Positions 9,511 through 18,662 of a stretch of 64,000 bases of DNA are shown here, piece after piece. The stretch spans positions 248,001-312,000 of the forward strand of contig NZ_JAAXMM010000006.1 of NCBI RefSeq assembly GCF_012276985.1, written 5' to 3'. The notes beneath the pieces are model-generated. The model ran no database searches. It saw only the letters and a list, made by a program, of their open reading frames with translations, and had not been told where the DNA came from. Positions within the stretch are counted from its first letter, which is position 1, and each line of letters starts with the position of its first letter. This DNA comes from Agrobacterium sp. a22-2 (GTDB lineage Bacteria; Pseudomonadota; Alphaproteobacteria; Rhizobiales; Rhizobiaceae). Position numbers and translations under genes: made by a program.

Positions 9511-10161
9511 ATGCAGATCGTTGAGGGGACCATTCTTGGCACGGCACTGCTGCTGGGGATTTCCTATCTGCGGCTGACGGGCGATCCGACCGGCCACCGG
9601 CGGACGCTGTTCAAGGTCCTGCCGATTGCGCTTCTGTTGCTTTATGCGTTCCTCGCCGGGGGACCTGCATGGTTGCTTGCAGCACTGGCGCTCAGCGCGT
9701 TTGGCGATGCTTGTCTGGCCTATGAGGGCGAGGCGGCTTTCCTGTCCGGCCTCGTTTCCTTCCTGCTGGCGCATGTCGCCTATTGCCTGCTGTTCGCCGG
9801 CCATGCCGACAGTAGCCTGATCGTGACCGAGCCCTGGCGCCTGGCCGTGGCCTTGCTCCTGGCCGCCTCGACCGCCGCACTGGTCATCGTGCTCTGGCGG
9901 CCCGCCGGCAAGCTGGCGCCGGCCGTGGCCCTCTATGGGTTGACGATCGTTTCCATGGCACTGCTGGCGCTCTCTACGGGCCTGGCGATCCCCTTCATCG
10001 GCGCCGTGCTGTTCGTCGGCTCCGACACCCTGCTGTCCCTGCAGACCTTTCTCGTGGCCAAAGGTTCGCGCTGGCGTCGGCCCTTGTCGCTTGGCGTCTG
10101 GATCACTTATTTTGCCGCGCAGTTCCTGCTCACGGTATCGCTGGTTTCTTTTGCCGGCTAA
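9511..10161 (+). CDS. YhhN family protein (putative lysoplasmalogenase)
   Basis: 216 residues, about eight hydrophobic segments and few charged residues. Family features include the early acidic FGDACLAYEGEAAFLSGLVSFLLAHVAYC motif and late PFIGAVLFVGSDTLLSLQTF, matching YhhN/TMEM86. Animal TMEM86B hydrolyses lysoplasmalogen; the bacterial substrate is usually unproven. ATG at 9511 follows GGGAGGGAAAG. It converges with the cupin gene, with a 4-bp overlap of stop codons. Confidence 0.83.
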   Translation: MQIVEGTILGTALLLGISYLRLTGDPTGHRRTLFKVLPIALLLLYAFLAGGPAWLLAALALSAFGDACLAYEGEAAFLSGLVSFLLAHVAYCLLFAGHADSSLIVTEPWRLAVALLLAASTAALVIVLWRPAGKLAPAVALYGLTIVSMALLALSTGLAIPFIGAVLFVGSDTLLSLQTFLVAKGSRWRRPLSLGVWITYFAAQFLLTVSLVSFAG

Positions 10162-10583
10162 CTCTTGGCTGGAGACCAGCCCGGCGCTGCCATCTCGAAG
10201 CTCGAGAAGGTGAAACCCGGAGACACGGTACAGCCGACGAGGGTGTAGGCGCCAAGGCTTTCTGCCGCCTGCCAGGCATTGGCGGAGACGACGGCCTGGG
10301 GCCGCTCGCCGCGTGCAAGGTCCGCACCGAGGATCACGGTCTCCACCGTTTCGCCGTCCGGGGACAAGTAGAGGGCCAGCGGTGCGCCGGCATAATAGTG
10401 CCAGATTTCGGCCGCATCGCGCACGCGGTGCCACTGGGACCGTTGGCCACTTTCCAGCAGGTAGTAGATGGCCGTGGAATGGCCCCTGGGCCTGCCTGCC
10501 GGATCGCGGAAGGTTTCCGTGTACCAGCCGCCTTCCGGGTGCGGCTGCATGGCAAGCGCCTCGATAACCTCACGGGCGTCCAT
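10158..10583 (-). CDS. Cupin domain protein (DUF985/Cupin_5)
   Basis: 141 residues covering one DUF985 cupin. It starts [27 protein letters not shown] (the HPEGGWY motif is characteristic), followed by STAIYYLLE, SQWHRV..AEIWHYYAG and VGCTVSPGFTFSSFEMA. The family binds a metal or sugar-like ligand in a beta-barrel; function is not established. Its ATG overlaps the gloB stop (TGATG), so it is the second gene of a gloB operon. Confidence 0.9.
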   Translation of the reverse strand: MDAREVIEALAMQPHPEGGWYTETFRDPAGRPRGHSTAIYYLLESGQRSQWHRVRDAAEIWHYYAGAPLALYLSPDGETVETVILGADLARGERPQAVVSANAWQAAESLGAYTLVGCTVSPGFTFSSFEMAAPGWSPAKS

Positions 10584-11353
10584 CAGAAATTGTCCTTGCG
10601 CTTGCGGATCTCGGCAAACACCTCTTCGTTGGTGCGGGTCTCCATCAGGAGATGCCGGCGAATGGCCGGGTCGGCGGCGCGCAGGAAGGGGTTGGTTTCC
10701 TTTTCAAGGCCGATGGTGGTGGGTATGGTGAAGCGGCCTTCTGCCCGCATGGCTTCAATATCCTTGGCCCTATCCTTGAGGCGTTGGTTGTCGGGATCGA
10801 TGGTTAGCGCGAAGCGGGCATTGGACAGGGTATATTCGTGGCCGAAATAGACGGCGGTCTCATCGGGCAGCACGGCCAGCTTCTGCAACGACCGCCACAT
10901 GTCGGCGGCGGGCCGCTCGAACAGGCGGCCGCAGCCGAGCGCAAACAGGGTGTCGGCGGAAAACAGCAGCTTGCTGTCGGGCAGGTGGTAGCAGACATGG
11001 CCGGCGGTATGGCCGGGTGTCTCGATCACATGGACGGCATGGGCGCCGAATTCGAAGATATCGTCGTCCATCACCGCCCGGTCGAGGCCGGGAATGGCGA
11101 TTGCCTCGTTGAGAGGGCCGATGACTTCGCAGCCGAACTTTTCCTTCAGGGCCAGATTGGCCTCGACATGGTCGCCATGGTGATGAGTCGTGAAGACATG
11201 GCTGATCGTCCAGCCGCGGCGGTCGGCCGCCGCCAGGATCGGCTCAAGTTCCGGAGCGTCGATCGAGGCGGTCAGGCCGCTGTCGGGATCGTGCAGGAGG
11301 ACGCCATAGTTGTCGCTGCGACACGTGAAGATTTCAAGCTCAAGTGCGTTCAT
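10583..11353 (-). CDS. gloB: Hydroxyacylglutathione hydrolase (glyoxalase II)
   Basis: 256 residues, the standard size when started at [11 protein letters not shown]; a longer in-frame start is rejected. The metallo-beta-lactamase metal motif is [11 protein letters not shown], followed by [30 protein letters not shown] and [12 protein letters not shown], all glyoxalase II hallmarks. It hydrolyses S-lactoylglutathione to lactate and glutathione in methylglyoxal detoxification. Divergent from the neighbouring methyltransferase with an 86-bp gap. Confidence 0.97.
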   Translation of the reverse strand: MNALELEIFTCRSDNYGVLLHDPDSGLTASIDAPELEPILAAADRRGWTISHVFTTHHHGDHVEANLALKEKFGCEVIGPLNEAIAIPGLDRAVMDDDIFEFGAHAVHVIETPGHTAGHVCYHLPDSKLLFSADTLFALGCGRLFERPAADMWRSLQKLAVLPDETAVYFGHEYTLSNARFALTIDPDNQRLKDRAKDIEAMRAEGRFTIPTTIGLEKETNPFLRAADPAIRRHLLMETRTNEEVFAEIRKRKDNF

Positions 11354-11439
11354 CGATCCGATATCCAATCCGTGGCTATTTCCGGCAAATGTAGTGCCTT
11401 CGATCTTGATGTCCAACCGTTGCCTGATAACAATCGCGC

Positions 11440-12219
11440 ATGCACGCTGATATCGTCGATCTTCGCCAGTTCTATCACTCCATGCTCGGCCATGTCGCCG
11501 AACAGTCGATTGCCATGGCGCTCAGTTCACTCTGGCAGCGCCTGCCGCAGGAGAGGCTGGTGGGCCTCGGATATGCCGTTCCCTATCTCGACCGCTTCCG
11601 CAGCGATACCGAGCGGACGTTTGCCTTCATGCCGGCGGGTCAGGGTGCGGTAAACTGGCCGGTCGGCGAACTGTCGGCCACGGCTCTGGTGTTCGACGAG
11701 GAACTGCCGCTGCCGGATGCCTCGATCGACCGGGTGCTGATGGTGCATTCGCTCGAATATGCCGAGAACCCGCGGGAGACGCTCAAGGAGATCTGGCGAA
11801 TCCTGGCGCCGGGGGGGCGGCTGGTGATCGTCGTGCCGAACCGTCGCGGCGTCTGGGCGCGGATGGACCATACGCCGTTCGGATCCGGCAGGCCCTATTC
11901 GCGGGGGCAATTGACGGCCTTGCTGCGCGAAACGAATTTCACGCCGGGGGCCTCGGCCGAGGCGCTGTTCTTTCCACCGTCGAAGATCCGCACGATTCTG
12001 AAACTGCGCAGCAATTTCGAGCGAGTGGGTCGGCTTTTGTGGCCAGCCTTCTCCGGCGTGATCGTCGTTGAGGCGCAGAAGCGGCTCTATCAGGGCTTGC
12101 CGGTGGCAGCCCGAGCATCGCGCCGGGTCTTTGCTCCGGCCCTTGCGCCGCAAGGCATTCCGACGACACGGGACCGCGCCAAACCGGCGTGGCGCGCCAT
12201 GCCGCACTCGACAAAGTAA
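11440..12219 (+). CDS. Class I SAM-dependent methyltransferase
   Basis: 259 residues with a type-11 methyltransferase core: [20 protein letters not shown] then [21 protein letters not shown]. The usual glycine-rich SAM loop is weak; the N-terminal part ([12 protein letters not shown]) carries its remnant, as in many alphaproteobacterial orthologs paired with gloB. The C-terminus is basic and proline-rich. Substrate unknown. No strong ribosome site precedes the ATG. Confidence 0.85.
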   Translation: MHADIVDLRQFYHSMLGHVAEQSIAMALSSLWQRLPQERLVGLGYAVPYLDRFRSDTERTFAFMPAGQGAVNWPVGELSATALVFDEELPLPDASIDRVLMVHSLEYAENPRETLKEIWRILAPGGRLVIVVPNRRGVWARMDHTPFGSGRPYSRGQLTALLRETNFTPGASAEALFFPPSKIRTILKLRSNFERVGRLLWPAFSGVIVVEAQKRLYQGLPVAARASRRVFAPALAPQGIPTTRDRAKPAWRAMPHSTK

Positions 12220-12293
12220 TTTTTCCGATTTAATTCCGTCAGACCATTCATGTCCGGCCTGTCCCGGATGAGAGAGCCAAGAAAGCCGCCTTG

Positions 12294-13400
12294 ATGACCA
12301 GCCCCTTGAACCAGCCCGTGCCGCGCCCTGGAATCCTTGACATTGCCGCCTATGTGCCGGGCAAGGAACATGCGCCGGGTGTGGCACGCGTCTTCAAGCT
12401 GTCTTCCAACGAGACCCCGCTTGGCGCAAGCCCGGTAGCGATCGATGCCTTCAAGGCGAGCGCTGGGCACCTGGAACTCTATCCCGACGGCCAGGCGACG
12501 GCACTGCGCGAGGCGATTGCCGATGTGCACGGGCTCAACCCTGCCAATATCCTGTGCGGCAATGGTTCGGACGAGTTGCTGGGCCTGCTCTGCCATGTCT
12601 ATCTGGGCCCAGGCGACGAGGGCATCATCACCGAGCACGGCTTTCTGGTCTACAAGATCCAGATCATGGGCGCCGGCGCCACGCCGGTGGTGGTCAAGGA
12701 AACCGAATGCCGCGTCGATGTCGATGCGATCCTTGCCGCGGTGACGGACAAGACCAAGATCGTGTTCATCGCCAATCCCGGCAATCCGACCGGCACCTAT
12801 GTTTCCGGCGCCGAGATCCGGCGTTTGCAGGCGGGCCTGCCGAAACATGTCGTTCTGGTGCTCGATGCGGCCTACGCGGAATATGTCCGTCGCAACGATT
12901 TCGAGGCCGGTATCGAGATCGTCTCGGAAAACCGCAATGTCGTGATGACGCGGACGTTTTCGAAGATTTATGGCCTTGCCGCCCTTCGTATCGGCTGGAT
13001 GTATGCACCCGCTGCCATCGTCGATGCGCTGAACCGGGTGCGCGGACCGTTCAACATGAATGCGCCGGCGATTGCCGCGGGTGCTGCCGCCATTCGCGAC
13101 CGTGCGTTCACGGACAAGGCGGTCGAATACAATCTGATGTGGATCGACAAGCTGACCCACGCCTTCACGGCAATCGGCCTTGAGGTGACGCCGTCGGTCA
13201 CCAATTTTCTGCTGATCCACTTCCCCGATGTCGACGGCAAGAGGGCTGCTGAGGCCGACGACTTCCTGACGAGCCGCGGCTATATCCTGCGGGCGGTGCG
13301 CGGTTACGGCTTTGCCAATTCGTTGCGCATGTCGATCGGGACGGAAGAGGCCAATCGCGGCGTCGTCGAGACGCTCGGCGAGTTCATGGGACGCAAGTAA
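12294..13400 (+). CDS. hisC: Histidinol-phosphate aminotransferase
   Basis: 368 residues, a class II/I PLP aminotransferase. Signatures: [32 protein letters not shown] and the PLP lysine in [17 protein letters not shown]. It catalyses the seventh step of histidine synthesis; rhizobial copies beside tyrC may also transaminate aromatic keto acids. ATG at 12294 is used; a TTG directly before it is in frame. The stop overlaps the tyrC ATG by one base (TAATG). Confidence 0.93.
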   Translation: MTSPLNQPVPRPGILDIAAYVPGKEHAPGVARVFKLSSNETPLGASPVAIDAFKASAGHLELYPDGQATALREAIADVHGLNPANILCGNGSDELLGLLCHVYLGPGDEGIITEHGFLVYKIQIMGAGATPVVVKETECRVDVDAILAAVTDKTKIVFIANPGNPTGTYVSGAEIRRLQAGLPKHVVLVLDAAYAEYVRRNDFEAGIEIVSENRNVVMTRTFSKIYGLAALRIGWMYAPAAIVDALNRVRGPFNMNAPAIAAGAAAIRDRAFTDKAVEYNLMWIDKLTHAFTAIGLEVTPSVTNFLLIHFPDVDGKRAAEADDFLTSRGYILRAVRGYGFANSLRMSIGTEEANRGVVETLGEFMGRK

Positions 13401-14329
13401 TGGCTGACGTGCATTTCGACAGGGTCGCCCTGATCGGCATCGGCCTGATCGGGTCGTCGATCGCGCGCGACATCAAGGCGCTCGGCCTGGCCAACGAGAT
13501 CGTCGTTTCGACACGCAGTCCCGAGACGCTGAAGCGGGCCGAGGAGTTGCAGCTCGGCAGCCACTATACGACCTCGGCCGCCGAAGCGGTTCAGGGCGCC
13601 GATCTCGTCATCGTATCGGTTCCTGTCGGGGCATCCGGAACGGTCGCCGAACAGATCGCCGCGCATCTGAAGCCGGGCGCAATCGTCACCGATGTCGGAT
13701 CGACCAAGGCGTCGGTCATCGCGCAGATGACGCCGCATATGCCGCCCGGCGTACATTTCATTCCTGGCCATCCGCTGGCCGGCACCGAAAAATCAGGGCC
13801 CGATGCTGGGTTCACCGGTCTTTTCCAGGGGCGCTGGTGCATCTTCACGCCGCTTCCCGATACGGATGGCGAGGCGCTTTCGCGATTGAAGGCCTTCTGG
13901 GAGGCTCTGGGGTCGCGGGTCGACGAGATGGACCCGGAGCACCATGACAAGGTCCTGGCGATCGTCTCCCACCTGCCGCATATCATCGCCTACAATATCG
14001 TTGGAACTGCCGACGATCTCGAGACGGTGACCGAATCGGAAGTGATCAAATATTCCGCCTCCGGTTTCCGCGACTTCACCCGCCTGGCGGCCTCCGACCC
14101 GACCATGTGGCGCGACGTGTGCCTGCACAACAAGGATGCGATCCTCGAAATGCTCGCACGCTTCTCCGAGGATCTGGCCTATCTGCAGCGAGCGATCCGC
14201 TGGGGCGAGGGCGACAAGCTGTTCGATCTGTTCGCCCGCACGCGGGCCGTCCGCCGCTCGATCATCGAGGCCGGCCAGGATGTCGACACGCCAGACTTCG
14301 GCCGGCACTCGCTGGACAAGAAACCCTGA
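13400..14329 (+). CDS. tyrC: Prephenate/arogenate dehydrogenase
   Basis: 309 residues. NAD(P)-binding motif GIGLIGSSIARDIKALG at the N-terminus, then LVIVSVPVG, VTDVGSTKASV, FIPGHPLAGTEKSGPDAG and the catalytic SHLPHIIAY. This is a TyrA/TyrC-type dehydrogenase of tyrosine synthesis. Direct coupling to hisC by overlapping stop/start supports an aromatic amino acid role for the pair. Cofactor and prephenate versus arogenate preference cannot be read from sequence. Confidence 0.95.
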   Translation: MADVHFDRVALIGIGLIGSSIARDIKALGLANEIVVSTRSPETLKRAEELQLGSHYTTSAAEAVQGADLVIVSVPVGASGTVAEQIAAHLKPGAIVTDVGSTKASVIAQMTPHMPPGVHFIPGHPLAGTEKSGPDAGFTGLFQGRWCIFTPLPDTDGEALSRLKAFWEALGSRVDEMDPEHHDKVLAIVSHLPHIIAYNIVGTADDLETVTESEVIKYSASGFRDFTRLAASDPTMWRDVCLHNKDAILEMLARFSEDLAYLQRAIRWGEGDKLFDLFARTRAVRRSIIEAGQDVDTPDFGRHSLDKKP

Positions 14330-14332
14330 GGC

Positions 14333-15346
14333 TTACAGAGGCGGCAGGCGGCCGATCGGGATGAAGCCGAGGGCCATTTCGCCATCGGATATGGTGAGCG
14401 TGACATTGCCCTTGTCGCCGCCGCCGGACATGGCCTTCAGGGCCTTGGCGGCAAGATCTGCCATATCCTCGACCTCCGGGAAGGCCGCCCGGACCGCATC
14501 GCGCCAGCCGTCTATGCCTTCAATGTCGAGGCGCAATGTGCCCGACAACAAACCGTCTTCGGCAATCGAAACCGGCCCTGCCACGGTCAGCACCCGGCCC
14601 TGACCGAGATCGACGACCAGACGGCGGATTTCACCTTTGGTGCCGCGAAAGCCGATGGGGCTCTTCCGGCCATAGTCGAGGACGATGGCGCGGTCGGTGA
14701 CGGTCAGGTCGATGCTGGCGGAGACAGGCGGCAAGGTCCGTGCGACATCGCGCAGGGAGAATTGCGCATCCTTTACCAGCATTGCCGCATCCAGATCGTC
14801 ACCAGCGCGACGGGTGTGAACCTCGCCGTGGGGCACAGCGATGTCCAGGGTCTGCCCGGCAAAGGACATGGTGATGTTGGTCTTCAGGTCTTCGACTGTC
14901 GTCGAGCCGCTGGACATGCCGCTGAAGCCGGTATGCAGGCTGGAGCGCAGCTTGGACCATTGCGACGAGATGGTCAGGCCGTCGGCCGACCGGATGATGC
15001 CTGGGCCATCCAGTTCCCAGAGGATTTTGCCAGGCTGGTAGACGAGGGCCGCGGAGCGGAACTCGCCGAACGAGCCGGAGATGCCCCGGCTGACATCGTC
15101 GATGGCGACGGAGGAGCAGAACAGGCCGAAGCGGAACGGAAAGCCGCGCAGATCGCGGTTCTGGCAGTCGACGGCGGCCGCAAAACGGTTGTTGCCATCG
15201 AATAGTCTTTCCACCCGTGCGGTAATCAGGCCGGCGGAGTAGTACCAGGCGACGCAATAAGCCGTGGCCAGCAGGAAAACCACAATGCCGAGCCGCAGCA
15301 CTTTCACGCTGATCGAGGTTTTGCCGGTTCGGCTTGACGTTGCCAT
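14333..15346 (-). CDS. DUF2125 domain membrane-anchored protein
   Basis: 337 residues. One N-terminal membrane anchor (VLRLGIVVFLLATAYCVAWYY) followed by a long extracytoplasmic beta-rich domain with the DUF2125 feature VDCQNRDLRGFPFRFGLFC (two cysteines). Function unknown; the family is confined mostly to alphaproteobacteria. ATG at 15346 has GGAGAAG upstream. It is divergent from the ChaC gene with only 42 bp between starts. Confidence 0.88.
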   Translation of the reverse strand: MATSSRTGKTSISVKVLRLGIVVFLLATAYCVAWYYSAGLITARVERLFDGNNRFAAAVDCQNRDLRGFPFRFGLFCSSVAIDDVSRGISGSFGEFRSAALVYQPGKILWELDGPGIIRSADGLTISSQWSKLRSSLHTGFSGMSSGSTTVEDLKTNITMSFAGQTLDIAVPHGEVHTRRAGDDLDAAMLVKDAQFSLRDVARTLPPVSASIDLTVTDRAIVLDYGRKSPIGFRGTKGEIRRLVVDLGQGRVLTVAGPVSIAEDGLLSGTLRLDIEGIDGWRDAVRAAFPEVEDMADLAAKALKAMSGGGDKGNVTLTISDGEMALGFIPIGRLPPL

Positions 15347-15388
15347 GCGCTTCTCCAATGGTATGTCGCTTTGGAACGATCAGGTTTG

Positions 15389-15934
15389 ATGTGCGATATG
15401 GACGAATTTTGGGTGTTTGGCTACGGCTCGCTGATGTGGAACCCCGGTTTCCCCTACGAGGTCCGGATGCAGGCAAAGGCCTTCGGCTATCGACGCTCGC
15501 TTTGTGTCCGGTCCTGGGTCCACAGGGGGACTGAGGAAAAACCGGGACTGGTTCTGGGGCTCGATCGGGGTGGCTCCTGCCGAGGGGTGGCATTCAAGGT
15601 GGCACCGGAAGAGTGGAACGATACGGTCGACTATCTGCGGGCGCGCGAACTGGTAACGCATGTCTACCAAGAGCGTTCCGTGCCTGTTGTGCTTGATGAT
15701 GGGCGGGCCGTTCGCGCCCTGACCTATGTGATCGACCGGAACCATCGACAATATGCCGGAGCGGTGACGGTGGATGAGGCTGCGTTTGTGGTGCGCGGTG
15801 CCGTCGGGCAGTCCGGCGCCAACCAGGATTATGTGGCCAATACCATCGCCCATCTCCAGGACATAGGCATACGAGATCACTGGCTGGAGCAGGTCGCCTC
15901 AGAGATTGCCCGTCTCAATGCTGCCGGAGGCTGA
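15389..15934 (+). CDS. chaC: Glutathione-specific gamma-glutamylcyclotransferase (ChaC family)
   Basis: 181 residues starting MCDMDEFWVFGYGSLMWNPGF. The YGSL motif that binds the gamma-glutamyl group is intact, and a catalytic glutamate is expected in the following YLRARELVTHVYQER segment. The enzyme splits glutathione to 5-oxoproline and Cys-Gly. Either ATG (15389 or 15398) could start; 15389 is used. Its 3' end overlaps the PlsC-like gene on the other strand by 36 bp. Confidence 0.92.
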   Translation: MCDMDEFWVFGYGSLMWNPGFPYEVRMQAKAFGYRRSLCVRSWVHRGTEEKPGLVLGLDRGGSCRGVAFKVAPEEWNDTVDYLRARELVTHVYQERSVPVVLDDGRAVRALTYVIDRNHRQYAGAVTVDEAAFVVRGAVGQSGANQDYVANTIAHLQDIGIRDHWLEQVASEIARLNAAGG

Positions 15935-16714
15935 CAATTTCTGAAGCTCGGCGATGCGGGCCTTGGCGCTTGGCGGTAGCGGCACATGCGGATTGTCCCG
16001 TGCCGTTTCCAGCAACAGATCGTCGCTTGCCTTTTCCAGGACCGCCATCAGCCGTTCGAAGAACACGTCGGGATCAAGACCCGGTTCGATCGGCGGCAGG
16101 ATGCGCACCTTGAAATGGCCGGGATAGCGCATGAATTTGCGCCGCGGCCAGAACAGGCCCGGATGCATGGCGACCGGGACGACCGGCACCTGCAGGTCGC
16201 GATAGATCCGTGCGATACCGTATTTGTAGTGCGGCTCCGCGCCGGGCGGGCGACGGGTGCCCTCGGGATAGATGATCAACTGCCGGCCGTTGCGCATTTC
16301 CATCGCGGTCCGCTCCATGACGGCGGCCATGACTTTGCCGCGGGCGCCGCGATCGACCGGGATCATGCGCTGCTTCATCACATACCAGCCGAAGATGGGG
16401 ATCCACATCAGTTCGCGTTTGAGAATGTAGACCGGATCGTTGAGCCAGGGCAGCAGGGCATAGGTGTCCCAGAAGGACTGATGCTTGGGGGCCAGGATGT
16501 AGCCACCGTCCGGAATGTTCTCGAGGCCCTCGATGGTGAACGTCGTTCCGACGATCTTTTCCATCAGCCAGTGGGAAGACGATGCCCAGTTCTTCGGAAC
16601 GGAAAAAGCCTTCTTTCGTGGCGACAGGAAATAATACGGCGACAGTACGATCATCCGAAGAATCAGATTGGCGTAAAAAGCGGCGTTGAACAGAACGGAA
16701 CGGAGTGTGAGCAT
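15899..16714 (-). CDS. 1-acyl-sn-glycerol-3-phosphate acyltransferase (PlsC-like)
   Basis: 271 residues from MLTLRSVLFNAAF. It has an N-terminal membrane helix (ILRMIVLSPYYFL), the acyltransferase HX4D motif in PKHQSFWDTYALLPW, and the substrate-binding motif IIYPEGTRRPPG. It transfers an acyl chain to lysophosphatidic acid or a related lysolipid. It lies downstream of ydcF on the minus strand. Several PlsC-like enzymes occur per rhizobial genome, so the exact lipid substrate is uncertain. Confidence 0.9.
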   Translation of the reverse strand: MLTLRSVLFNAAFYANLILRMIVLSPYYFLSPRKKAFSVPKNWASSSHWLMEKIVGTTFTIEGLENIPDGGYILAPKHQSFWDTYALLPWLNDPVYILKRELMWIPIFGWYVMKQRMIPVDRGARGKVMAAVMERTAMEMRNGRQLIIYPEGTRRPPGAEPHYKYGIARIYRDLQVPVVPVAMHPGLFWPRRKFMRYPGHFKVRILPPIEPGLDPDVFFERLMAVLEKASDDLLLETARDNPHVPLPPSAKARIAELQKLSASGSIETGNL

Positions 16715-16798
16715 AGGCGGGGCTTCCGGCGGCAAGTCGCAACGTGCCTATACGAAATCCGGCCGGAGAGAAAGCCGGGACGCAGCTTTTGTCGGCGG

Positions 16799-17521
16799 TC
16801 AGCTCCGGGCGTTGATCACCGCCGCGCCGCGCCGCAATCCGTCACTGGCGCCCCAGCCGATGAAATCCCGGGCGATGGCGTACAATGTCTTTCCATACTC
16901 TGAGAGAAGGGTGCGCAGGACATTGGGATCGGCATACCATTCCATGGATTTCAGATCGGAATTGACGACCGGATAGGCAATGAAACGGGTCGACCGGTCG
17001 ATCCGTCGCAGTTCGAGCAGGCTTCGCTGCATATGGTAATTATTGGTGACGACCAGGACCGATTGATAACCGCGATCATGGATCCAGTGAGCGATCTCGT
17101 TGGCATTGCCGATCGTATCCAGCGCCTGGTAGCCGATATCCACGCAGCAGGCAAAGAGGTCCGACGTGCTCTGGGTCATCTTGCGGATCTGGGCTGGCGA
17201 GGTGTCGGGATGGGCGCCCGAAATCAGCAGCCGGCGGCCCGAGCCGCGGCGCAAAAGTTCCACCGCCTGGTCGATGCGCTGATAGCCGCCGGTCAGGACG
17301 ACGATGGCATCGGCCTTCGGGTTGGCTGGCGGCATCAGCATGCTGACGGAATCGGCGAAATGCAGGAAGCCGGCAAAAAACAGCGCGACGGCGAGGATGA
17401 GGGTCATGCCGGCATAACGCAGCACGCGGCGCAGCAGTCCGTTACGGGCAAACGGGCTGTTCGGCACGGGCTGCGGTATCTGCGGAGCGGCGGTGTTATT
17501 GTCGGTCTGACCCATCGTCAT
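16799..17521 (-). CDS. YdcF/SanA family (DUF218) membrane protein
   Basis: 240 residues: a hydrophobic anchor near residues 38-58 (MTLILAVALFFAGFLHF) and a DUF218 domain with ADAIVVLTGGYQRIDQAVELLRRG, LLISGAHPDT, ALDTIGNANEIAHW and VLVVTNNYHMQRS. The family includes ElyC and SanA, involved in envelope or peptidoglycan metabolism. It sits downstream of ftsEX, separated by a 127-bp gap that holds a palindromic repeat. Starts at 17521 or 17515 are both possible. Confidence 0.88.
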   Translation of the reverse strand: MTMGQTDNNTAAPQIPQPVPNSPFARNGLLRRVLRYAGMTLILAVALFFAGFLHFADSVSMLMPPANPKADAIVVLTGGYQRIDQAVELLRRGSGRRLLISGAHPDTSPAQIRKMTQSTSDLFACCVDIGYQALDTIGNANEIAHWIHDRGYQSVLVVTNNYHMQRSLLELRRIDRSTRFIAYPVVNSDLKSMEWYADPNVLRTLLSEYGKTLYAIARDFIGWGASDGLRRGAAVINARS

Positions 17522-17542
17522 GTCTCGTGAATAGCGACCTTT

Positions 17543-17606
17543 TAGAGCAGTGCAGGCTCAAATGGAATCACTTCTGTTGGACCGATTCGCCGGGCTCACT
17601 GCTCTA
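17543..17606. repeat. Palindromic intergenic element
   Basis: TAGAGCAGTG (17543-17552) and its exact complement CACTGCTCTA (17597-17606) flank a 44-base core. The core contains a second inverted pair, GAATC (17565-17569) and GATTC (17584-17588), both of which are GANTC sites of the kind methylated by CcrM. It sits between ftsX and ydcF. It resembles the RIME-like mosaic palindromes dispersed between genes in rhizobia; I see only one copy in this window. Confidence 0.6.
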
Positions 17607-17648
17607 CCGGGTCGAGCGGGCGGCTTTGTGGCGATTCAACGGACTGGA

Positions 17649-18662
17649 TCAATCGTTCGGCAGGCCTTCGGTGCGGGTCGGATCGGAGCGGATCAGGTCG
17701 ATTTCGTAGATCGCCCGCATGACCGTCAGCCGTGCCGTCAGGGTGGTCAGCAGCGCAATGACGATCATCGTCGCGAAAATACCGAGATAGCCCATGAAGC
17801 CGATCTGGAACGTGCCGAACAGGGCTGCTGCCTGGTCACTTTGCGGCGTGGCCAGCATCTTGTTCTGCCAGAGTCCGGCAAGGGCGAAGACGGCGGCTGC
17901 CAGCAGCCCGCCGGTAGCCGCACCCTTGAGGCTGATCTTCAGAAAATGCTTCTGGAATTCCTGCGCGACGAAGGATCCCTCGGCGCCGACGAAATGCAGC
18001 ACCTCGATGATGCGACGGTTGCCGGAGAGGGCGCCGCGGGTGGCGAAGACGACGGTCAGCACCATGGCGCTGAAGACCAGCACAAGCACGCCGAAGCCGA
18101 TCAGCACCGTCGTGCGGGCCATCGAGACGAGCCTGTCCACCCAGGTACGGTGGTCGTCCAGGAAGGCCTGGGGGACTTCGGATTTCAGCAGGTCGCGCAT
18201 GGCGGCGAAATCCGGCGGATTGGTTTCGTCGATGGTGATGATGACCAGCCGTGGCACCGGCAGGTCCTTCAGATCAAGGCCGGTGCCGAGCCAGGGCTCC
18301 AGCAGCCGCGCCGTGGCGTCTTCGTCCATGATCTGGCCGTCGCGGGTGCCGACGAAGGTCAGCGCCAGATCCTTGGCGCGCACCAGCGCCTTGTTCATGT
18401 CGAGGTTTTCGTCGGGCTTGATCTGGATGGTGATCTCCCGGGAAATCTGGCTCTGCCAACCGGCCGCGGTGGTCTGTACCATGCTGACGGCGCCGAGCGT
18501 CAAGCAGGCGAGAAATGCCATGATGGCGATGACCACCATCAGCGCATTGCCCTGGATATTGGACGGCGGCAAAATGGGGGCCGTTGGGCGCACCTGCATT
18601 TCGGCGCGGCGGGCGGTCTTGGCGTTGGTGGCTTTGCGCGGCGGGCTTTCCTGTTCAATCAT
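17649..18662 (-). CDS. ftsX: Cell division protein FtsX (ABC transporter permease)
   Basis: 337 residues. A short charged N-terminus, a membrane helix (ALMVVIAIMAFLACLTLGAV), an extracytoplasmic domain, then three more helices (VLIGFGVLVLVFSAMVL; GGLLAAAVFALAG; YLGIFATMIVIALLTTL). This is the FtsX layout; with FtsE it activates periplasmic murein hydrolases at division. Its ATG overlaps the ftsE stop by 8 bp. Confidence 0.95.
   Translation of the reverse strand: MIEQESPPRKATNAKTARRAEMQVRPTAPILPPSNIQGNALMVVIAIMAFLACLTLGAVSMVQTTAAGWQSQISREITIQIKPDENLDMNKALVRAKDLALTFVGTRDGQIMDEDATARLLEPWLGTGLDLKDLPVPRLVIITIDETNPPDFAAMRDLLKSEVPQAFLDDHRTWVDRLVSMARTTVLIGFGVLVLVFSAMVLTVVFATRGALSGNRRIIEVLHFVGAEGSFVAQEFQKHFLKISLKGAATGGLLAAAVFALAGLWQNKMLATPQSDQAAALFGTFQIGFMGYLGIFATMIVIALLTTLTARLTVMRAIYEIDLIRSDPTRTEGLPND

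Noticed and set aside
15899..15934. 36-bp 3' overlap between chaC and the acyltransferase gene as an antisense control, and the equal 36-bp overlap at 34125-34160
   Set aside because: Two convergent pairs having the same length of overlap is most likely chance; no further sequence similarity between them was seen.
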